A stretch of 64,000 bases of DNA from Prosthecobacter algae (GCF_039542385.1 NZ_BAABIA010000013.1:45576-109575); one strand, 5' to 3'. Positions 16,951-28,185 are shown, numbered from the stretch's first letter. The notes: generated by a model from the sequence alone, not told the origin. Translations and numbers: made by a program.

Positions 16951-18183
16951 ATGCACATTCCCTCCCTCATCGAATCCAAACGCGAAGGGGGCGAACTGTC
17001 GCGTGAGCAGATCTCTGGCCTCATCACGGCCTTCACCCGAGGGGACATGCCGGACTACCAGATGAGCGCCCTGGCGATGGCCATCTTTTTCAAAGGCATG
17101 ACCGGGGCGGAAACGACCGCGCTGACGGAGGCCATGCTGCACAGCGGCTCCGTCCTGCAATGGCCTGCGGATGCACCCATGCGGGTGGACAAGCACTCCA
17201 CCGGCGGCATTGGCGACAAGACCTCCCTCGTCCTCGCCCCCTTGCTGGCCTGCGATGGTGTGTGGGTGCCCATGATCTCCGGGCGCGGCCTGGGCATCAC
17301 CGGCGGTACTTTGGATAAGCTGGATTCCATCCCCGGCTTCCGCACCCAGTTCAGCGAATCCGAAATCTACAAGACCCTGCCCATCACCGGCTGCCTCATG
17401 GTGGGCCAGACGGCGAACATTTGCCCGGCAGATAAGAAACTCTACGCCCTGCGCGATGTCACCGGCACGGTGCAGAGCATCCCGCTCATCACCGCCAGCA
17501 TCCTTTGCAAAAAGCTGGCCGAGGGGCTGAACCGGCTGATCCTGGATGTGAAGTATGGCAGCGGGGCCTTCATGAAGACGGAGGCCCAGGCCCATGAGCT
17601 GGCGCAGAGCATGGTCACCGTCGGGCGGTCGCTGGGGGTGCGGTCCAGTGTCCGGCTCAGCCGCATGGATGAGGCCACGGGCGAGTCTGCGGGGAATGCC
17701 CTGGAAGTCATCGAATGCGTGCGTTGTCTCCAGGGCCAGGGGCCACCAGATTTGGAAGCCATCGTCTTGGACCTTGCGTGTGCCGTTTCCATCTCCCCTC
17801 GGGCGGAGCTGGCGCGCATGCTGCGGGACGGGCGGGCCTGGGCGAAGTTTCAGCACATGGTGGAGGTCCAGGGCGGCCAGGTGGACAGCCTGGAGCGGCT
17901 GCACCTCATCCACCGTGCCCCGGTCATTCATGAAATGAAGGCCCCAGCCAGCGGCAGGCTGGCGAAGCTGGATGCGGGCACTCTGGGCCGTGCCGTGCTG
18001 GAGCTCGGCGCCGGGCGGGCCAAGGCCAGCGATCCGGTGGACCCCGCCGTGGGGGTGGACCAGATGCGCAAAGTGGGGCAGGAAATCCGTGCTGGCGAGG
18101 TGCTGCTGCGCATCCATGCCCGCAGCCAGGCCGCAGCGGAGGCGGCGGAAAAAGCCATCCTGGCAGGGCTGGTGGTGGAGTGA
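16951..18183 (+). CDS. thymidine / pyrimidine-nucleoside phosphorylase
   Basis: A 410-residue enzyme that cleaves thymidine, deoxyuridine or uridine with phosphate to base plus (deoxy)ribose-1-phosphate. The start at 16951 (MHIPSLIESKREG) is chosen over an upstream in-frame codon because homologues begin with this helix. Diagnostic segments: FTRGDMPDYQMSALAMAI, VDKHSTGGIGDKTSL (phosphate binding), SGRGLGITGGTLDKLDSIPG (thymidine phosphorylase signature), LYALRDVTGTVQSIPLI and LDVKYGSGAFMKT. The C-terminal alpha/beta domain ends with VDQMRKVGQEIRAGEVLLRIHA. It belongs to nucleoside salvage. It is divergent from the VWA gene across a 127-nt promoter region. Choosing DeoA or Pdp would need substrate data. 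Confidence 0.94.
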   Translation: MHIPSLIESKREGGELSREQISGLITAFTRGDMPDYQMSALAMAIFFKGMTGAETTALTEAMLHSGSVLQWPADAPMRVDKHSTGGIGDKTSLVLAPLLACDGVWVPMISGRGLGITGGTLDKLDSIPGFRTQFSESEIYKTLPITGCLMVGQTANICPADKKLYALRDVTGTVQSIPLITASILCKKLAEGLNRLILDVKYGSGAFMKTEAQAHELAQSMVTVGRSLGVRSSVRLSRMDEATGESAGNALEVIECVRCLQGQGPPDLEAIVLDLACAVSISPRAELARMLRDGRAWAKFQHMVEVQGGQVDSLERLHLIHRAPVIHEMKAPASGRLAKLDAGTLGRAVLELGAGRAKASDPVDPAVGVDQMRKVGQEIRAGEVLLRIHARSQAAAEAAEKAILAGLVVE

Positions 18184-18280
18184 GCAGGGGGCCCTTCTCG
18201 AAAATGAGGGACGGCCCCCCGTCCCAGTTGGAGAAATCATTCGCCCTGAACGCTTTGTGTTCTATGCTGACTAACCCCTA

Positions 18281-18814
18281 ATGCACACGGAGTACGATAT
18301 CCAATACGCCCTGGAAAACACCCAGGTGCTGCACGAGCCCGACCGCCGGATAGACACCTTTGGTTCCACCCAGTTTGAGTTTCAACTGGTGACCGAACTC
18401 ATGGACAGCGTGAACACCACCCGTGTCCGCCAGGGCAAACTGACGGCTGAAAAGCCCCTCATCCTGCGTCCCGATCCTGCGGCGATCGCCGACTTTGATT
18501 TTGACGGTTTTGGTCCTCAAGGTGACGCCTTTGGCGAGTTCCTGAAGGAAAACCTGCACCGTCTGGCCATTCTGAAATATGGCTTCAAGTTCAAAATGGA
18601 CGACATGACCGAGGAACTCGTCCACGAGCCCATGGAGGCCGTCTGCGGCAAGCTCCTGGAGGAGATCCGCGTTTCCGGCAACCCCATGCGCGCAGTGATT
18701 TCCGGCGTGGATGACACCTGGGAAATCTGCCTGCTGAAATTCACGGTGGAAATGATCGAGAAGTCCCAAAAAATCAATCTTTTCGACTTTAAGCGTCGCG
18801 GCCTCCTCGGCTAG
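18281..18814 (+). CDS. conserved hypothetical protein upstream of LysM gene
   Basis: A 177-residue cytoplasmic-looking protein (no signal peptide or membrane helix), acidic, with the N-terminal segment EYDIQYALENTQVLHEPDRR and a later helical region PMEAVCGKLLEEIRVSGNPM. I do not recognise a domain. It reads as a genuine gene: good codon bias, and 17 nt spacing to the next gene. It is the first gene of a likely three-gene unit with the LysM protein and accA, which ends at the terminator at 20758. This context suggests a housekeeping role, but nothing more specific can be said. Confidence 0.75.
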   Translation: MHTEYDIQYALENTQVLHEPDRRIDTFGSTQFEFQLVTELMDSVNTTRVRQGKLTAEKPLILRPDPAAIADFDFDGFGPQGDAFGEFLKENLHRLAILKYGFKFKMDDMTEELVHEPMEAVCGKLLEEIRVSGNPMRAVISGVDDTWEICLLKFTVEMIEKSQKINLFDFKRRGLLG

Positions 18815-18831
18815 GCGCATTCTCATCCCCT

Positions 18832-19758
18832 ATGGCCAAGGCGCAGCTCAAGCTTCTGCTCTTCCTCATCGTCCTGGGTGTCACGCTGGGCAGCATGGCT
18901 GCGGCCTATTACATCTACGACAAGATCTTGCGTCCGGACAAACGCATCCAGGCGGAGATCGCCACCATCAAGAAAAGCGATCTGCCGCCCGTCGATCCAG
19001 GGGCCAAGCGCTTCAATGCCGCCATCGACTTGATCAAAGCCGGCCGCATCGAGGAGGGGCGCGACGGCCTCTTCAAGCTAGTGAACCAGTTCCCCGCCTC
19101 CCCCACCTGTGTGGAGGCCAAGCGCATCATCGGCGAGATCAATCTGGACCAGCTTTTCGCCTCGGAATCCAAGGCGGGAAAGAAGGACTACATCGTCCAG
19201 CCAGGAGATTCCCTGGCCCTCATTGCTAACAAGCAGGGCACCACCCTGGACATGCTCATCCGCCTCAATGGCCTCATGGGCACCGTCCTCCAGCCAGGGG
19301 ATCACCTGGCCATCCTGCCGCTGGATTTTAGCATTCGGGTGGATATGTCTGAAAAGACCGTCTCCCTCTGGCGCAAGGTGGGGGAAAAGGAGTTTTTCTT
19401 CAAAGAGTACCTCGCTAGCGACATCCGCCTGCCCACTGGCCTGCGAGTACCTGTTGAAAATGGAATGGAAATCAAAGGCAAGGCCGCCATGCTCGATGGC
19501 AAGGCCATTCTTTCCACCGACCCACGCTACACCGAGGCAGAAAAGTGGCTGCCCGGTAGCCGTGGCGTCCGCACGGACATTTTGCTGCGCACTCCGCCGC
19601 CTGCCAAACCGGCCCCCGCCGCTGGCACCGCTGCCCCGGCACCGGGCGTCCCCGAACTGGACGACACCCCGGAACCCGGTGTTTTTCTCGCCCGAGAAGA
19701 CCTCGAAGAAATGTTTGCCCTGGTCCGCAACGGCTCCAAACTCTACTTCATCCGTTAA
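18832..19758 (+). CDS. membrane-anchored LysM-domain protein
   Basis: A 308-residue protein with an N-terminal transmembrane anchor (LKLLLFLIVLGVTLGSMAAA, residues ~5-27), a helical linker resembling a TPR-like pair (FNAAIDLIKAGRIEEGRDGL), and a LysM peptidoglycan-binding domain at ~120-165 (YIVQPGDSLALIANKQGTT ... LQPGDHLAIL). The following ~70 residues (DFSIRVDMSEKTVSLWRKVG, LPTGLRVPVENGMEI) look like a beta domain similar to the strands that precede L,D-transpeptidase cores, but no catalytic SHGC motif is present. A Pro/Ala-rich spacer precedes the C terminus. It probably binds peptidoglycan in the periplasm. It lies 14 nt before accA, so the two are co-transcribed. Confidence 0.85.
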   Translation: MAKAQLKLLLFLIVLGVTLGSMAAAYYIYDKILRPDKRIQAEIATIKKSDLPPVDPGAKRFNAAIDLIKAGRIEEGRDGLFKLVNQFPASPTCVEAKRIIGEINLDQLFASESKAGKKDYIVQPGDSLALIANKQGTTLDMLIRLNGLMGTVLQPGDHLAILPLDFSIRVDMSEKTVSLWRKVGEKEFFFKEYLASDIRLPTGLRVPVENGMEIKGKAAMLDGKAILSTDPRYTEAEKWLPGSRGVRTDILLRTPPPAKPAPAAGTAAPAPGVPELDDTPEPGVFLAREDLEEMFALVRNGSKLYFIR

Positions 19759-19772
19759 TTGCCCCTTTTTAC

Positions 19773-20732
19773 ATGAAACACGTCCTGGAATTCGAAAAGC
19801 CCGTCGTCAAACTCCGCGAAGAGATCGAAGAGGCCAAAAAGAAATTCGCGTCCAAGCCCAGCGACAAGCTGGCTGGCCAGATCTCTGACATGGAAAAGAA
19901 GGCCGAAACCCTTCTGCGTGACATCCACAACAACCTCAATCCCTGGCAGCGCGTGCAAATCTCCCGTCACACCAACCGGCCCTTCATGCTGGATTACGTG
20001 AAGCACTGCTGCGAAGATTTCACCGAATTGCATGGCGACCGCCATATCGGTGATGACCAGGCCATGCCTGCAGGTCTCGCCACCTGGGGCGGTAAAAAAG
20101 TAGTCATCATCGGCCACCAGAAAGGCCGTGATACCAAGGAGAACCTCCTTCGCAACTTTGGCAGCGCCCATCCCGAAGGCTACCGCAAGGCCCTCCGCCT
20201 CATGCGCATGGCCGAGAAATTTGGCCTGCCTATCGTCACTCTCATTGATACTCCCGGGGCCTTCCCAGGCATCGGCGCGGAAGAGCGCAACATCGCCGAA
20301 GCCATCGCTTTCAACCTTCGTGAAATGATGCTCCTGCGCACCCCCATCGTCGCCGTCGTCATCGGTGAAGGCGGTTCCGGCGGTGCCCTGGGCATCGGCG
20401 TGGCCGACAAGGTGCTCATGATGGAAAACGCCTATTACAGCGTCATCAGCCCCGAAGGATGCGCCGCCATCCTTTGGAAGCACCGCGAGCACGCCCCCGA
20501 GGCCGCCTCTGCCCTGAAGCTCAGCGCCCAGGATCTGTCCAAGCTCGGCATCATCGACGGCATCGTCCCGGAACCTGCCGGTGGTGCCCACAATGACCAC
20601 TACGTGGCCGCTATGGCCCTGAAGGACGCGGTGTTGAATGCCATCGCCGATCTCGAAAAACTCAGCACCCCAGATCTCCTCGAAGGCCGTTACCAGAAAT
20701 TCCGCGCCCTCGGCAAATACACGGAGAACTGA
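19773..20732 (+). CDS. accA: acetyl-CoA carboxylase carboxyltransferase, alpha subunit
   Basis: A 319-residue AccA. Together with AccD (not in the window) it transfers CO2 from carboxybiotin to acetyl-CoA to form malonyl-CoA, the committed step of fatty-acid synthesis. The N-terminal helical region MKHVLEFEKPVVKLREEIEE is typical, followed by RPFMLDYVKHCCEDFTELHG, NFGSAHPEGYRKALRLMRMA, LPIVTLIDTPGAFPGIGAEE and GEGGSGGALGIGVADKVLMM, which form the crotonase-fold acyl-CoA and oxyanion region. The length is standard. It is the last gene of its unit and a strong terminator follows. Confidence 0.97.
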   Translation: MKHVLEFEKPVVKLREEIEEAKKKFASKPSDKLAGQISDMEKKAETLLRDIHNNLNPWQRVQISRHTNRPFMLDYVKHCCEDFTELHGDRHIGDDQAMPAGLATWGGKKVVIIGHQKGRDTKENLLRNFGSAHPEGYRKALRLMRMAEKFGLPIVTLIDTPGAFPGIGAEERNIAEAIAFNLREMMLLRTPIVAVVIGEGGSGGALGIGVADKVLMMENAYYSVISPEGCAAILWKHREHAPEAASALKLSAQDLSKLGIIDGIVPEPAGGAHNDHYVAAMALKDAVLNAIADLEKLSTPDLLEGRYQKFRALGKYTEN

Positions 20733-20757
20733 TCCGCCGCACGCGACGGTTTCTTTG

Positions 20758-20786
20758 AAGGGACGGCAGAAATGCCGTCCCTTTTT
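20758..20786 (+). terminator. intrinsic terminator after accA
   Basis: An 11-bp perfect stem (aagggacggca / tgccgtccctt) with a GAAA tetraloop, followed by a T-rich tail, 25 nt after the accA stop. Confidence 0.88.
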
Positions 20787-20868
20787 GGTGTCGTTTTGCC
20801 TAACAAATAATGAAACAGTATTTCGGAGGTGGTGCAAAAAAGTGCCCGAGGCAACTCGCGTGCAGGGT

Positions 20869-21342
20869 TCACAGCACCGCCAGCACCTGGGCCAGATGCT
20901 CTTCGGGTTTCACTTTCGGAAACACGGCTTTGATCTTGCCATCGGGCCCGATGACAAAGGTGGTCCGTTCCGTGCCCATGTACTTTTTGCCATACATGCT
21001 TTTCTCCACCCACACGCCATAGGCATTGACGATGGCCTGATCTTCATCGCTGAGGATGGGGAAGGGGAGGGCGTGTTTCTGGATGAACTTTTCGTGGCTC
21101 TTCACGCTGTCGATGCTCACGCCAAAGACCTTCGCCTTGGTGCTGATGTCTGCCCAGCCATCGCGCAGGGCGCAGGCCTGCTTGGTGCAGCCGGGCGTGT
21201 CGTCCTTCGGGTAAAAGTAGAGGACAACGGTTTCGCCCTTGAGGTCGCTGAGTTTGACTTTCGCCCCAGGGGCGTAGTCACCACCGACGACGGCAGCATG
21301 AAAGGCGGGGGCTTTGGAACCGGGAGTGAGTATGGAGGCCAT
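20869..21342 (-). CDS. bcp: thioredoxin-dependent peroxiredoxin, BCP/PrxQ type
   Basis: A 157-residue peroxiredoxin that reduces H2O2 and organic hydroperoxides using thioredoxin. The ATG at 21342 (MASILTPGSKAP) is chosen because family members start here; longer in-frame readings add unrelated residues. The active site YPKDDTPGCTKQACALRD has the peroxidatic Cys52 and a resolving Cys57 five residues later, as in atypical 2-Cys PrxQ enzymes. VFGVSIDSVKSHEKFIQKH, PFPILSD and RTTFVIGPDGKI follow in normal order. It is convergent with accA and divergent from isocitrate dehydrogenase (198 nt shared upstream region). Cytoplasmic. Confidence 0.95.
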   Translation of the reverse strand: MASILTPGSKAPAFHAAVVGGDYAPGAKVKLSDLKGETVVLYFYPKDDTPGCTKQACALRDGWADISTKAKVFGVSIDSVKSHEKFIQKHALPFPILSDEDQAIVNAYGVWVEKSMYGKKYMGTERTTFVIGPDGKIKAVFPKVKPEEHLAQVLAVL

Positions 21343-21482
21343 GCGGGTGAAAACGGATCGGGCATTCGTCGAGATGCGAAAAAAGACAGGGCAGTCGGCT
21401 GCCCGATGGCCAACAGGGCGCGCGAATCCTGCGGTTTTGCTCGCGTTTTCTGCGCATTTCTCCCGGCTGCCAGGCACCTTGA

Positions 21483-23765
<2,283 letters not shown>

Positions 23766-23805
23766 GCCTTGCCTTTGAGGGCCTTGATTGCGCCTTTCAT
23801 CAAGA

Positions 23806-23836
23806 AACCCGTCGCCCGCAAGGCGGCGGGTTTTTT
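23806..23836 (+). terminator. intrinsic terminator after isocitrate dehydrogenase
   Basis: An 11-bp stem with one G-U pair (aacccgtcgcc / ggcggcgggtt), a 5-nt loop, then a run of T residues, 40 nt after the stop codon. Confidence 0.88.
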
Positions 23837-24011
23837 GTGATCTGTTCGCGGCTTCGGCCATGGCGTTATGGCCCACAAAAAAGAGGATTGCGCCTGTCCT
23901 TTTAGACTCAGTTCGTTCGTCATGACATTGAAGCGGGGGGCTTGCTAAACGGTCACTGTGACCTGAGGCATCCTCGCCTAACTAAAAATCCAACAAGAAA
24001 GAAACACGGCA

Positions 24012-24446
24012 ATGAGAGTCATGGTCATGATCAAGGCAACGAAGAACTCTGAAGCTGGCGTGATGCCAGGTGAGGAGCTGCTGACGGCGATGGGCAAGTT
24101 CAATGAAGAACTGGTGGCCGCTGGGGTGATGCTGGCAGGCGACGGCCTGCACCCCAGCCAGAAGGGCAAACGGGTGAAGTTTTCCGGTGGAAAGCGGACC
24201 ATCATCGACGGTCCCTTTGCGGAGACGAAGGAACTGATCGCCGGTTACTGGATCTGGCAGGTGAAGTCCATGGTCGAGGCTTTGGAGTGGATGAAGCGCT
24301 GCCCGGATCCCATGCCAGGCGAAGAGTCCGATGTGGAGCTACGCCCCCTGTTTGAGATGGAAGATTTCGGCGAGGAACTGACCCCGGAACTGCGCGAACA
24401 GGAAGACCGCCTCCGCACCGAACTGGAACGCCAGCAGGGGGTGTGA
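24012..24446 (+). CDS. YciI-family (DGPF domain) protein
   Basis: A 144-residue protein of the YCII-related superfamily with a ferredoxin-like fold. It starts MRVMVMIKATKNSEAG, has FNEELVAAGVMLAGDGLHPS and the hallmark IDGPFAETKELIAGYWIW, then VEALEWMKRCPDP. These DGPF proteins are frequent in soil bacteria and often sit beside ECF sigma factors; their biochemical role is unclear, although a catalytic His/Asp pair has been proposed for the family. No sigma factor gene is adjacent here. The C terminus carries a charged helix (LTPELREQEDRLRTELERQQ). Cytoplasmic. Confidence 0.9.
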   Translation: MRVMVMIKATKNSEAGVMPGEELLTAMGKFNEELVAAGVMLAGDGLHPSQKGKRVKFSGGKRTIIDGPFAETKELIAGYWIWQVKSMVEALEWMKRCPDPMPGEESDVELRPLFEMEDFGEELTPELREQEDRLRTELERQQGV

Positions 24447-24485
24447 AGTGCGCTGGGAGATTTCCTGCGGCCAAAAGAAGAACAT

Positions 24486-24519
24486 TTGCCATGATAGTCT
24501 CATTTGATACTATCATGGC
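24486..24519 (+). promoter_or_regulatory. inverted-repeat operator overlapping a predicted promoter of the Fic gene
   Basis: A perfect 10-bp inverted repeat, ccatgatagt (24489-24498) and actatcatgg (24509-24518), separated by 10 nt. It ends one base before the Fic start codon at 24520. TTGCCA (24486-24491) and TACTAT (24508-24513), 16 bp apart, make a plausible sigma-70 promoter inside it. Transcription would then start close to the ATG itself, and there is no Shine-Dalgarno sequence, so a leaderless transcript is likely. The symmetry and position suggest a repressor site, perhaps for the Fic protein's own C-terminal winged helix. Confidence 0.65.
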
Positions 24520-25482
24520 ATGAGGCCCCCTTTTGAAATCACTCCCCGCGCGGCCAGCCTGCTGGCGGAGGTTGAGCGGCTGCTAGGAAGGTACGAAGGG
24601 GCCCAGGTGGCTCCCGCAGGGCCCATGCTGCGCCGTTCGATGCGGGTGCGGACGATCCAGGCCAGCCTGGAAATCGAGGGAAATACCTTGTCGGAAGAAC
24701 AGGTGACCGCAGTGCTGGAAGGCAAACGTGTGCTGGCACCAGAAAGGGATCTGCGAGAGGTCCAGAATGCCATCCGTTGCTATGACAAGCTGCACCGGTG
24801 GAAGCCAGCTTCGACCAAGCATCTTCTGGAAGCGCATCAGGTGATGATGGCGGGGCTGGTGCAGCGGCCGGGAGCTTGGCGCAGCCGGGGCGTGGGCATT
24901 GCCAAAGGGAATCTGATCGCGCATGTGGCTCCCCCTGCGGATCGCGTGGCAGGGTTGATGAATTCATTGTTTGAGTGGATGAAAGCGGAGACGCAAGTGC
25001 CCGCGCCTGTTCTGGCTGCCATTTGCCACTATGAGATGGAGTTCATTCACCCCTTCGAAGATGGCAATGGCCGTCTGGGGCGTCTTTGGCACAGCCTCAT
25101 TTTATTTCATCATCACCCCGTCTTTGCGCAGGTGCCCATCGAGTCTGCCATTCGCGATCGTCAGGCGGACTACTATGCCGTTCTGGGCTTGTGCGATAAG
25201 GCCGGGAAGTCATCGCTCTTTATCGAATTTTCTTTGGAACTGACGCTCGCGGCCCTTACCTCCATGGTCATCTCTCCACAGTCTCGCACTCGCATGTCCG
25301 GTGTAGAGCGGATGTCTGTGGCACGGGGCCTGATGGGGGTGCAGGCCTTTTCTCGCAAAGATTACCTGGGCCATTTCCCTGGCTTGTCTCCGGCGACGGC
25401 CAGCCGAGATCTTCAGCAGGCAGTTGACGAGGGCACTTTGAAAAAGACCGGAGACAAGGCCACGGCAAGGTACCGCTTTTAA
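24520..25482 (+). CDS. Fic-family AMPylase-like protein with winged-helix C terminus
   Basis: A 320-residue class II Fic protein. Fic enzymes usually transfer AMP from ATP to a hydroxyl side chain of a target protein. The N-terminal inhibitory helix motif [S/T]xxxE[G/N] is present as SLEIEGN (Ser49, Glu53, Gly54). The catalytic loop is intact, HPFEDGNGRLGR, with His177. The C-terminal ~60 residues form a winged helix: FSRKDYLGHFPGLSPATASRDLQQAVDEGTLKKTG. Its length and order match known Fic-wHTH proteins. The winged helix and the operator at the start codon together suggest autorepression. No antitoxin gene is adjacent. The target protein is unknown. Confidence 0.93.
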   Translation: MRPPFEITPRAASLLAEVERLLGRYEGAQVAPAGPMLRRSMRVRTIQASLEIEGNTLSEEQVTAVLEGKRVLAPERDLREVQNAIRCYDKLHRWKPASTKHLLEAHQVMMAGLVQRPGAWRSRGVGIAKGNLIAHVAPPADRVAGLMNSLFEWMKAETQVPAPVLAAICHYEMEFIHPFEDGNGRLGRLWHSLILFHHHPVFAQVPIESAIRDRQADYYAVLGLCDKAGKSSLFIEFSLELTLAALTSMVISPQSRTRMSGVERMSVARGLMGVQAFSRKDYLGHFPGLSPATASRDLQQAVDEGTLKKTGDKATARYRF

Positions 25483-25547
25483 TGCCCTGCCCGAGCCAAT
25501 CGATGGGCCGAGAGGGAATAAAGTGCTCCCCACGCACTCCTAAAACC

Positions 25548-26534
25548 ATGCAATTTCCTTTTCGCGTGGGTTCACGTGCTCATGCCGGGGCCGCGATGGC
25601 CCTGCTCGGTCTTTTGGGTCTAACCGGATGTGTGACTCCAAATCACCGCACCCCAGACCCCGTGGTGGATGCGATGTCGCGGGACCGCACCGTGCAACTG
25701 CAGATCTTTCTCGATGCCCAGCGCTTCGGCCCTGGGGTGGTGGATGGCCACCCGGGTGAATTCACCAGCAAGGCCCTGGCGCTTTACCGGGAATCCCAGG
25801 GCCTGCCGCCGCAGGTGACTCCAGATGTCAGCGGCATCGCCCCCTACACCACCTATGCCGTCACGGCAGATGATCTGGGCCGCCTGGGAGCAATGGCGCG
25901 GGAGCCTGCGGAACAGGCCCAGCAGAAGACACTCCCCTACACGAGCCTTGCAGAGCTCATCGCCGAGCGTTTTCATACCACCGTGGCCTTCGTCGCCGAG
26001 CTGAATCCTGGCCGCCAGGTGGATGCGCTGACGGTGGGGGAGGTGATCCGCGTGCCCAATATTCAGCGGCCCTTCCGCGTGGATGCCTACCCCTCCAGCT
26101 ATTCCAAGCTGGCTGCCTCTGCGACGGAATCACGGCGCGTGGTGGTGGATACCCGGCTGCGCATGCTGCGGGTGACGGAGGGGGCTCGTCTGCTGGCCGC
26201 CTTTCCCCTGACACCGGGCTCGGACGAGCACCCGGCACCGCTGGGAGAATGGAAGATCACCGGTGCGGTGCCCTGGCCCTGGTACCGCTACGATGAAGGC
26301 GTGCTGAAGCGCGGTGAGCGCACCGAAACCTTTTACAACCTGCCGCCCGGGCCGAACAGTCCCGTAGGCGTCTTGTGGACGGGGCTGAACCGTCCCGGCG
26401 TGGGCATTCACGGCACCGCTTTCCCCGAGACGATTGGCCGCTCCGGCAGCCACGGCTGCATCCGTCTGTCCAATTGGGATGCGGCCACCTTTTACACGCT
26501 GGTTCATAAGGGCATGGCCGTTACCATTCAGTGA
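25548..26534 (+). CDS. L,D-transpeptidase lipoprotein with LysM-like region
   Basis: A 328-residue lipoprotein starting at ATG 25548; the lipobox LTGC places the acylated Cys at residue 28. An N-terminal peptidoglycan-binding-like segment (LQIFLDAQRFGPGVVDGHPG ... LALYRESQGLPP) is followed by a LysM-like region (LAELIAERFHTTVAFVAELN, LTVGEVIRVPNI). The YkuD catalytic domain covers the C-terminal half, with HGTAFPETIGRSGSHGCIRLSNWD: the active-site Cys is in SHGCIRL and the His in HGT. Such enzymes form 3-3 cross-links in peptidoglycan or attach proteins to it, in the periplasm. The start lies 66 nt after the Fic stop codon; they are probably separate units. Confidence 0.93.
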   Translation: MQFPFRVGSRAHAGAAMALLGLLGLTGCVTPNHRTPDPVVDAMSRDRTVQLQIFLDAQRFGPGVVDGHPGEFTSKALALYRESQGLPPQVTPDVSGIAPYTTYAVTADDLGRLGAMAREPAEQAQQKTLPYTSLAELIAERFHTTVAFVAELNPGRQVDALTVGEVIRVPNIQRPFRVDAYPSSYSKLAASATESRRVVVDTRLRMLRVTEGARLLAAFPLTPGSDEHPAPLGEWKITGAVPWPWYRYDEGVLKRGERTETFYNLPPGPNSPVGVLWTGLNRPGVGIHGTAFPETIGRSGSHGCIRLSNWDAATFYTLVHKGMAVTIQ

Positions 26535-26632
26535 TGGGCCTTGCCCGTCTGGGAACTGGGGATTTATAGAGGGAATCAGGTCCTTGCTTGCGTCCCGCGC
26601 TGCCCGGTTCTAAAACGGCGTCCATACCATCC

Positions 26633-27091
26633 ATGATCCTCGATACCCTCGAAAACGCCGCCCGTTACGAAGTCCTGTCCCCACGCTTTGCACAGGCATT
26701 TGCCTACCTGCGGGGAGTGGATGGCACGCAGGAGCTGGGCCGGGTGGACATTGCCGGCGATGACGTTTTTGCCATCGTCCAGACCTACACCACCAAGCCG
26801 CAGGAAAAGGCCCTGTTTGAGGCCCACCGGAAGTACATCGACGTGCAGTTCATTCATTCCGGGCGCGAAACCATTCTCTGGGCACCTTTGGCCACCATGA
26901 AGGAAGAGACACGGGCCTACACCCCGGAGAAAGAGGCCGCGCTGTGGAAGCTGGTGCCGGATGTCACCCCGCTGCACCTCAGCGCAGGCCATTTTGCCAT
27001 CCTTTACCCAGAAGATGCCCACGCACCCTGCGTGGAGTGGGACGCCCCCAGCGAAGTCTTCAAGGTCGTGGTGAAGGTGGCCGTGGACTGA
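26633..27091 (+). CDS. YhcH/YjgK/YiaL-family protein
   Basis: A 152-residue cupin-like protein of the YhcH/YjgK/YiaL family (DUF386), proposed to act as a sugar anomerase or isomerase in sialic acid and uronate catabolism. The start MILDTLENAARYEVLSPRFA is typical. QTYTTKPQEKALFEAHRKYIDVQFIHSGRE and the late AILYPEDAHAPCV contain the conserved metal-binding His/Asp/Glu residues, and KVVVKVAVD closes the barrel. The length matches the family. No dedicated sugar-catabolic genes are adjacent, so the substrate is open. Confidence 0.92.
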   Translation: MILDTLENAARYEVLSPRFAQAFAYLRGVDGTQELGRVDIAGDDVFAIVQTYTTKPQEKALFEAHRKYIDVQFIHSGRETILWAPLATMKEETRAYTPEKEAALWKLVPDVTPLHLSAGHFAILYPEDAHAPCVEWDAPSEVFKVVVKVAVD

Positions 27092-27270
27092 ACCGCCAGG
27101 GAGCCTGCTGCCCTCTTTTTGCCTCCCAATCGCCGAGAAAAAAGAGCGAATAAAAGGCCCGTGCAGAGCCCGCAAAAGCGGCGAAAAAGACCGAGAAGTT
27201 TTTTTCGGGTTAAATAATCCTTTGCACCCTGCCAAACTCCGCTACTTTGCGCGCCCTTTTCCCCGACCAA

Positions 27271-28155
27271 ATGGAACCCCCAAAGAACATCCTCCGACTC
27301 GGCCTGCCGAATGGCAGTCTCCAGGAGCCGACGCTTGAACTCCTGAAGCGCGCCGGGTTCCATGTGGTGGTTTCTTCCCGCTCTTATCGCCCCACCGTGG
27401 ATGACAAGCAGCTCGAGCTGCGCCTCCTGCGCGCCCAGGAAATCGGCCGTTATGTCGATCATGGTTTCCTGGACTGCGGCATCACTGGCAAGGATTGGAT
27501 CGCTGAGAACAAGGCCGACATCGAAGTCCTGGCCGAGTTCAATTACAGCCGCGCCACCTCCAATGCCACTCGCTGGGTGCTCGTGGTGCCTGAAGATTCC
27601 CCCATCCAGTCCGTCAAGGACCTGGAAGGCAAGCGCATCGCCACGGAAGCTGTGGGCCTGACCCAGACCTACCTGGAAAAGAACGGCGTCAAAGCCGAAG
27701 TCGAATTTAGCTGGGGTGCCACGGAAGTGAAGGTACCGGAACTGGTGGATGCCATCGTGGACATCACCGAGACCGGCAGTTCCCTCCGCGCCAACAAGCT
27801 ACGGATCGTGGACACCCTGATGGAGAGCTATCCTCAGTTCGTGTCCAGCAAAGCGGCCTTCCAGGATGAATGGAAGCGCCAGAAGATGGAAACGCTCGTC
27901 CTGCTGCTGAAAGGCGCACTCGAGGCTCGCGACAAGGTCGGCCTCAAGATGAACGTGCCATCCTCCGCCCTGAAGGAGGTTGTCGCCAGCCTGCCTGCAG
28001 AGCGTTCCCCCACCATTTCTCAGCTCGCCAATGCGGACTGGGTTGCCGTCGAGACGGTCATTGCGGAATCCGTCGTGCGGGAGATCATCCCGCGGCTCAA
28101 ATCTCTCGGTGCCGAGGGCATCGTGGAATATCCGCTAAACAAAGTCATCCCCTAG
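27271..28155 (+). CDS. hisG: ATP phosphoribosyltransferase, long form
   Basis: A 294-residue HisG, first enzyme of histidine biosynthesis, which joins ATP and PRPP. The ATG at 27271 gives the expected N terminus ([20 protein letters not shown]). [34 protein letters not shown], the PRPP-binding [17 protein letters not shown] loop and a C-terminal ~75-residue regulatory domain ([18 protein letters not shown] ... [13 protein letters not shown]) identify the hexameric, histidine-inhibited long form that does not need HisZ. No other his genes lie beside it. The 34-residue ribosomal-type gene starts 30 nt later. Confidence 0.95.
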   Translation: MEPPKNILRLGLPNGSLQEPTLELLKRAGFHVVVSSRSYRPTVDDKQLELRLLRAQEIGRYVDHGFLDCGITGKDWIAENKADIEVLAEFNYSRATSNATRWVLVVPEDSPIQSVKDLEGKRIATEAVGLTQTYLEKNGVKAEVEFSWGATEVKVPELVDAIVDITETGSSLRANKLRIVDTLMESYPQFVSSKAAFQDEWKRQKMETLVLLLKGALEARDKVGLKMNVPSSALKEVVASLPAERSPTISQLANADWVAVETVIAESVVREIIPRLKSLGAEGIVEYPLNKVIP

Positions 28156-28185
28156 GATGACGCAAGAACACAGGAGAACACAGAC

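Noticed and set aside
16756..18240. 494-residue minus-strand frame opposite the nucleoside phosphorylase
   Set aside because: The plus strand has all phosphorylase signatures; the antisense frame does not.
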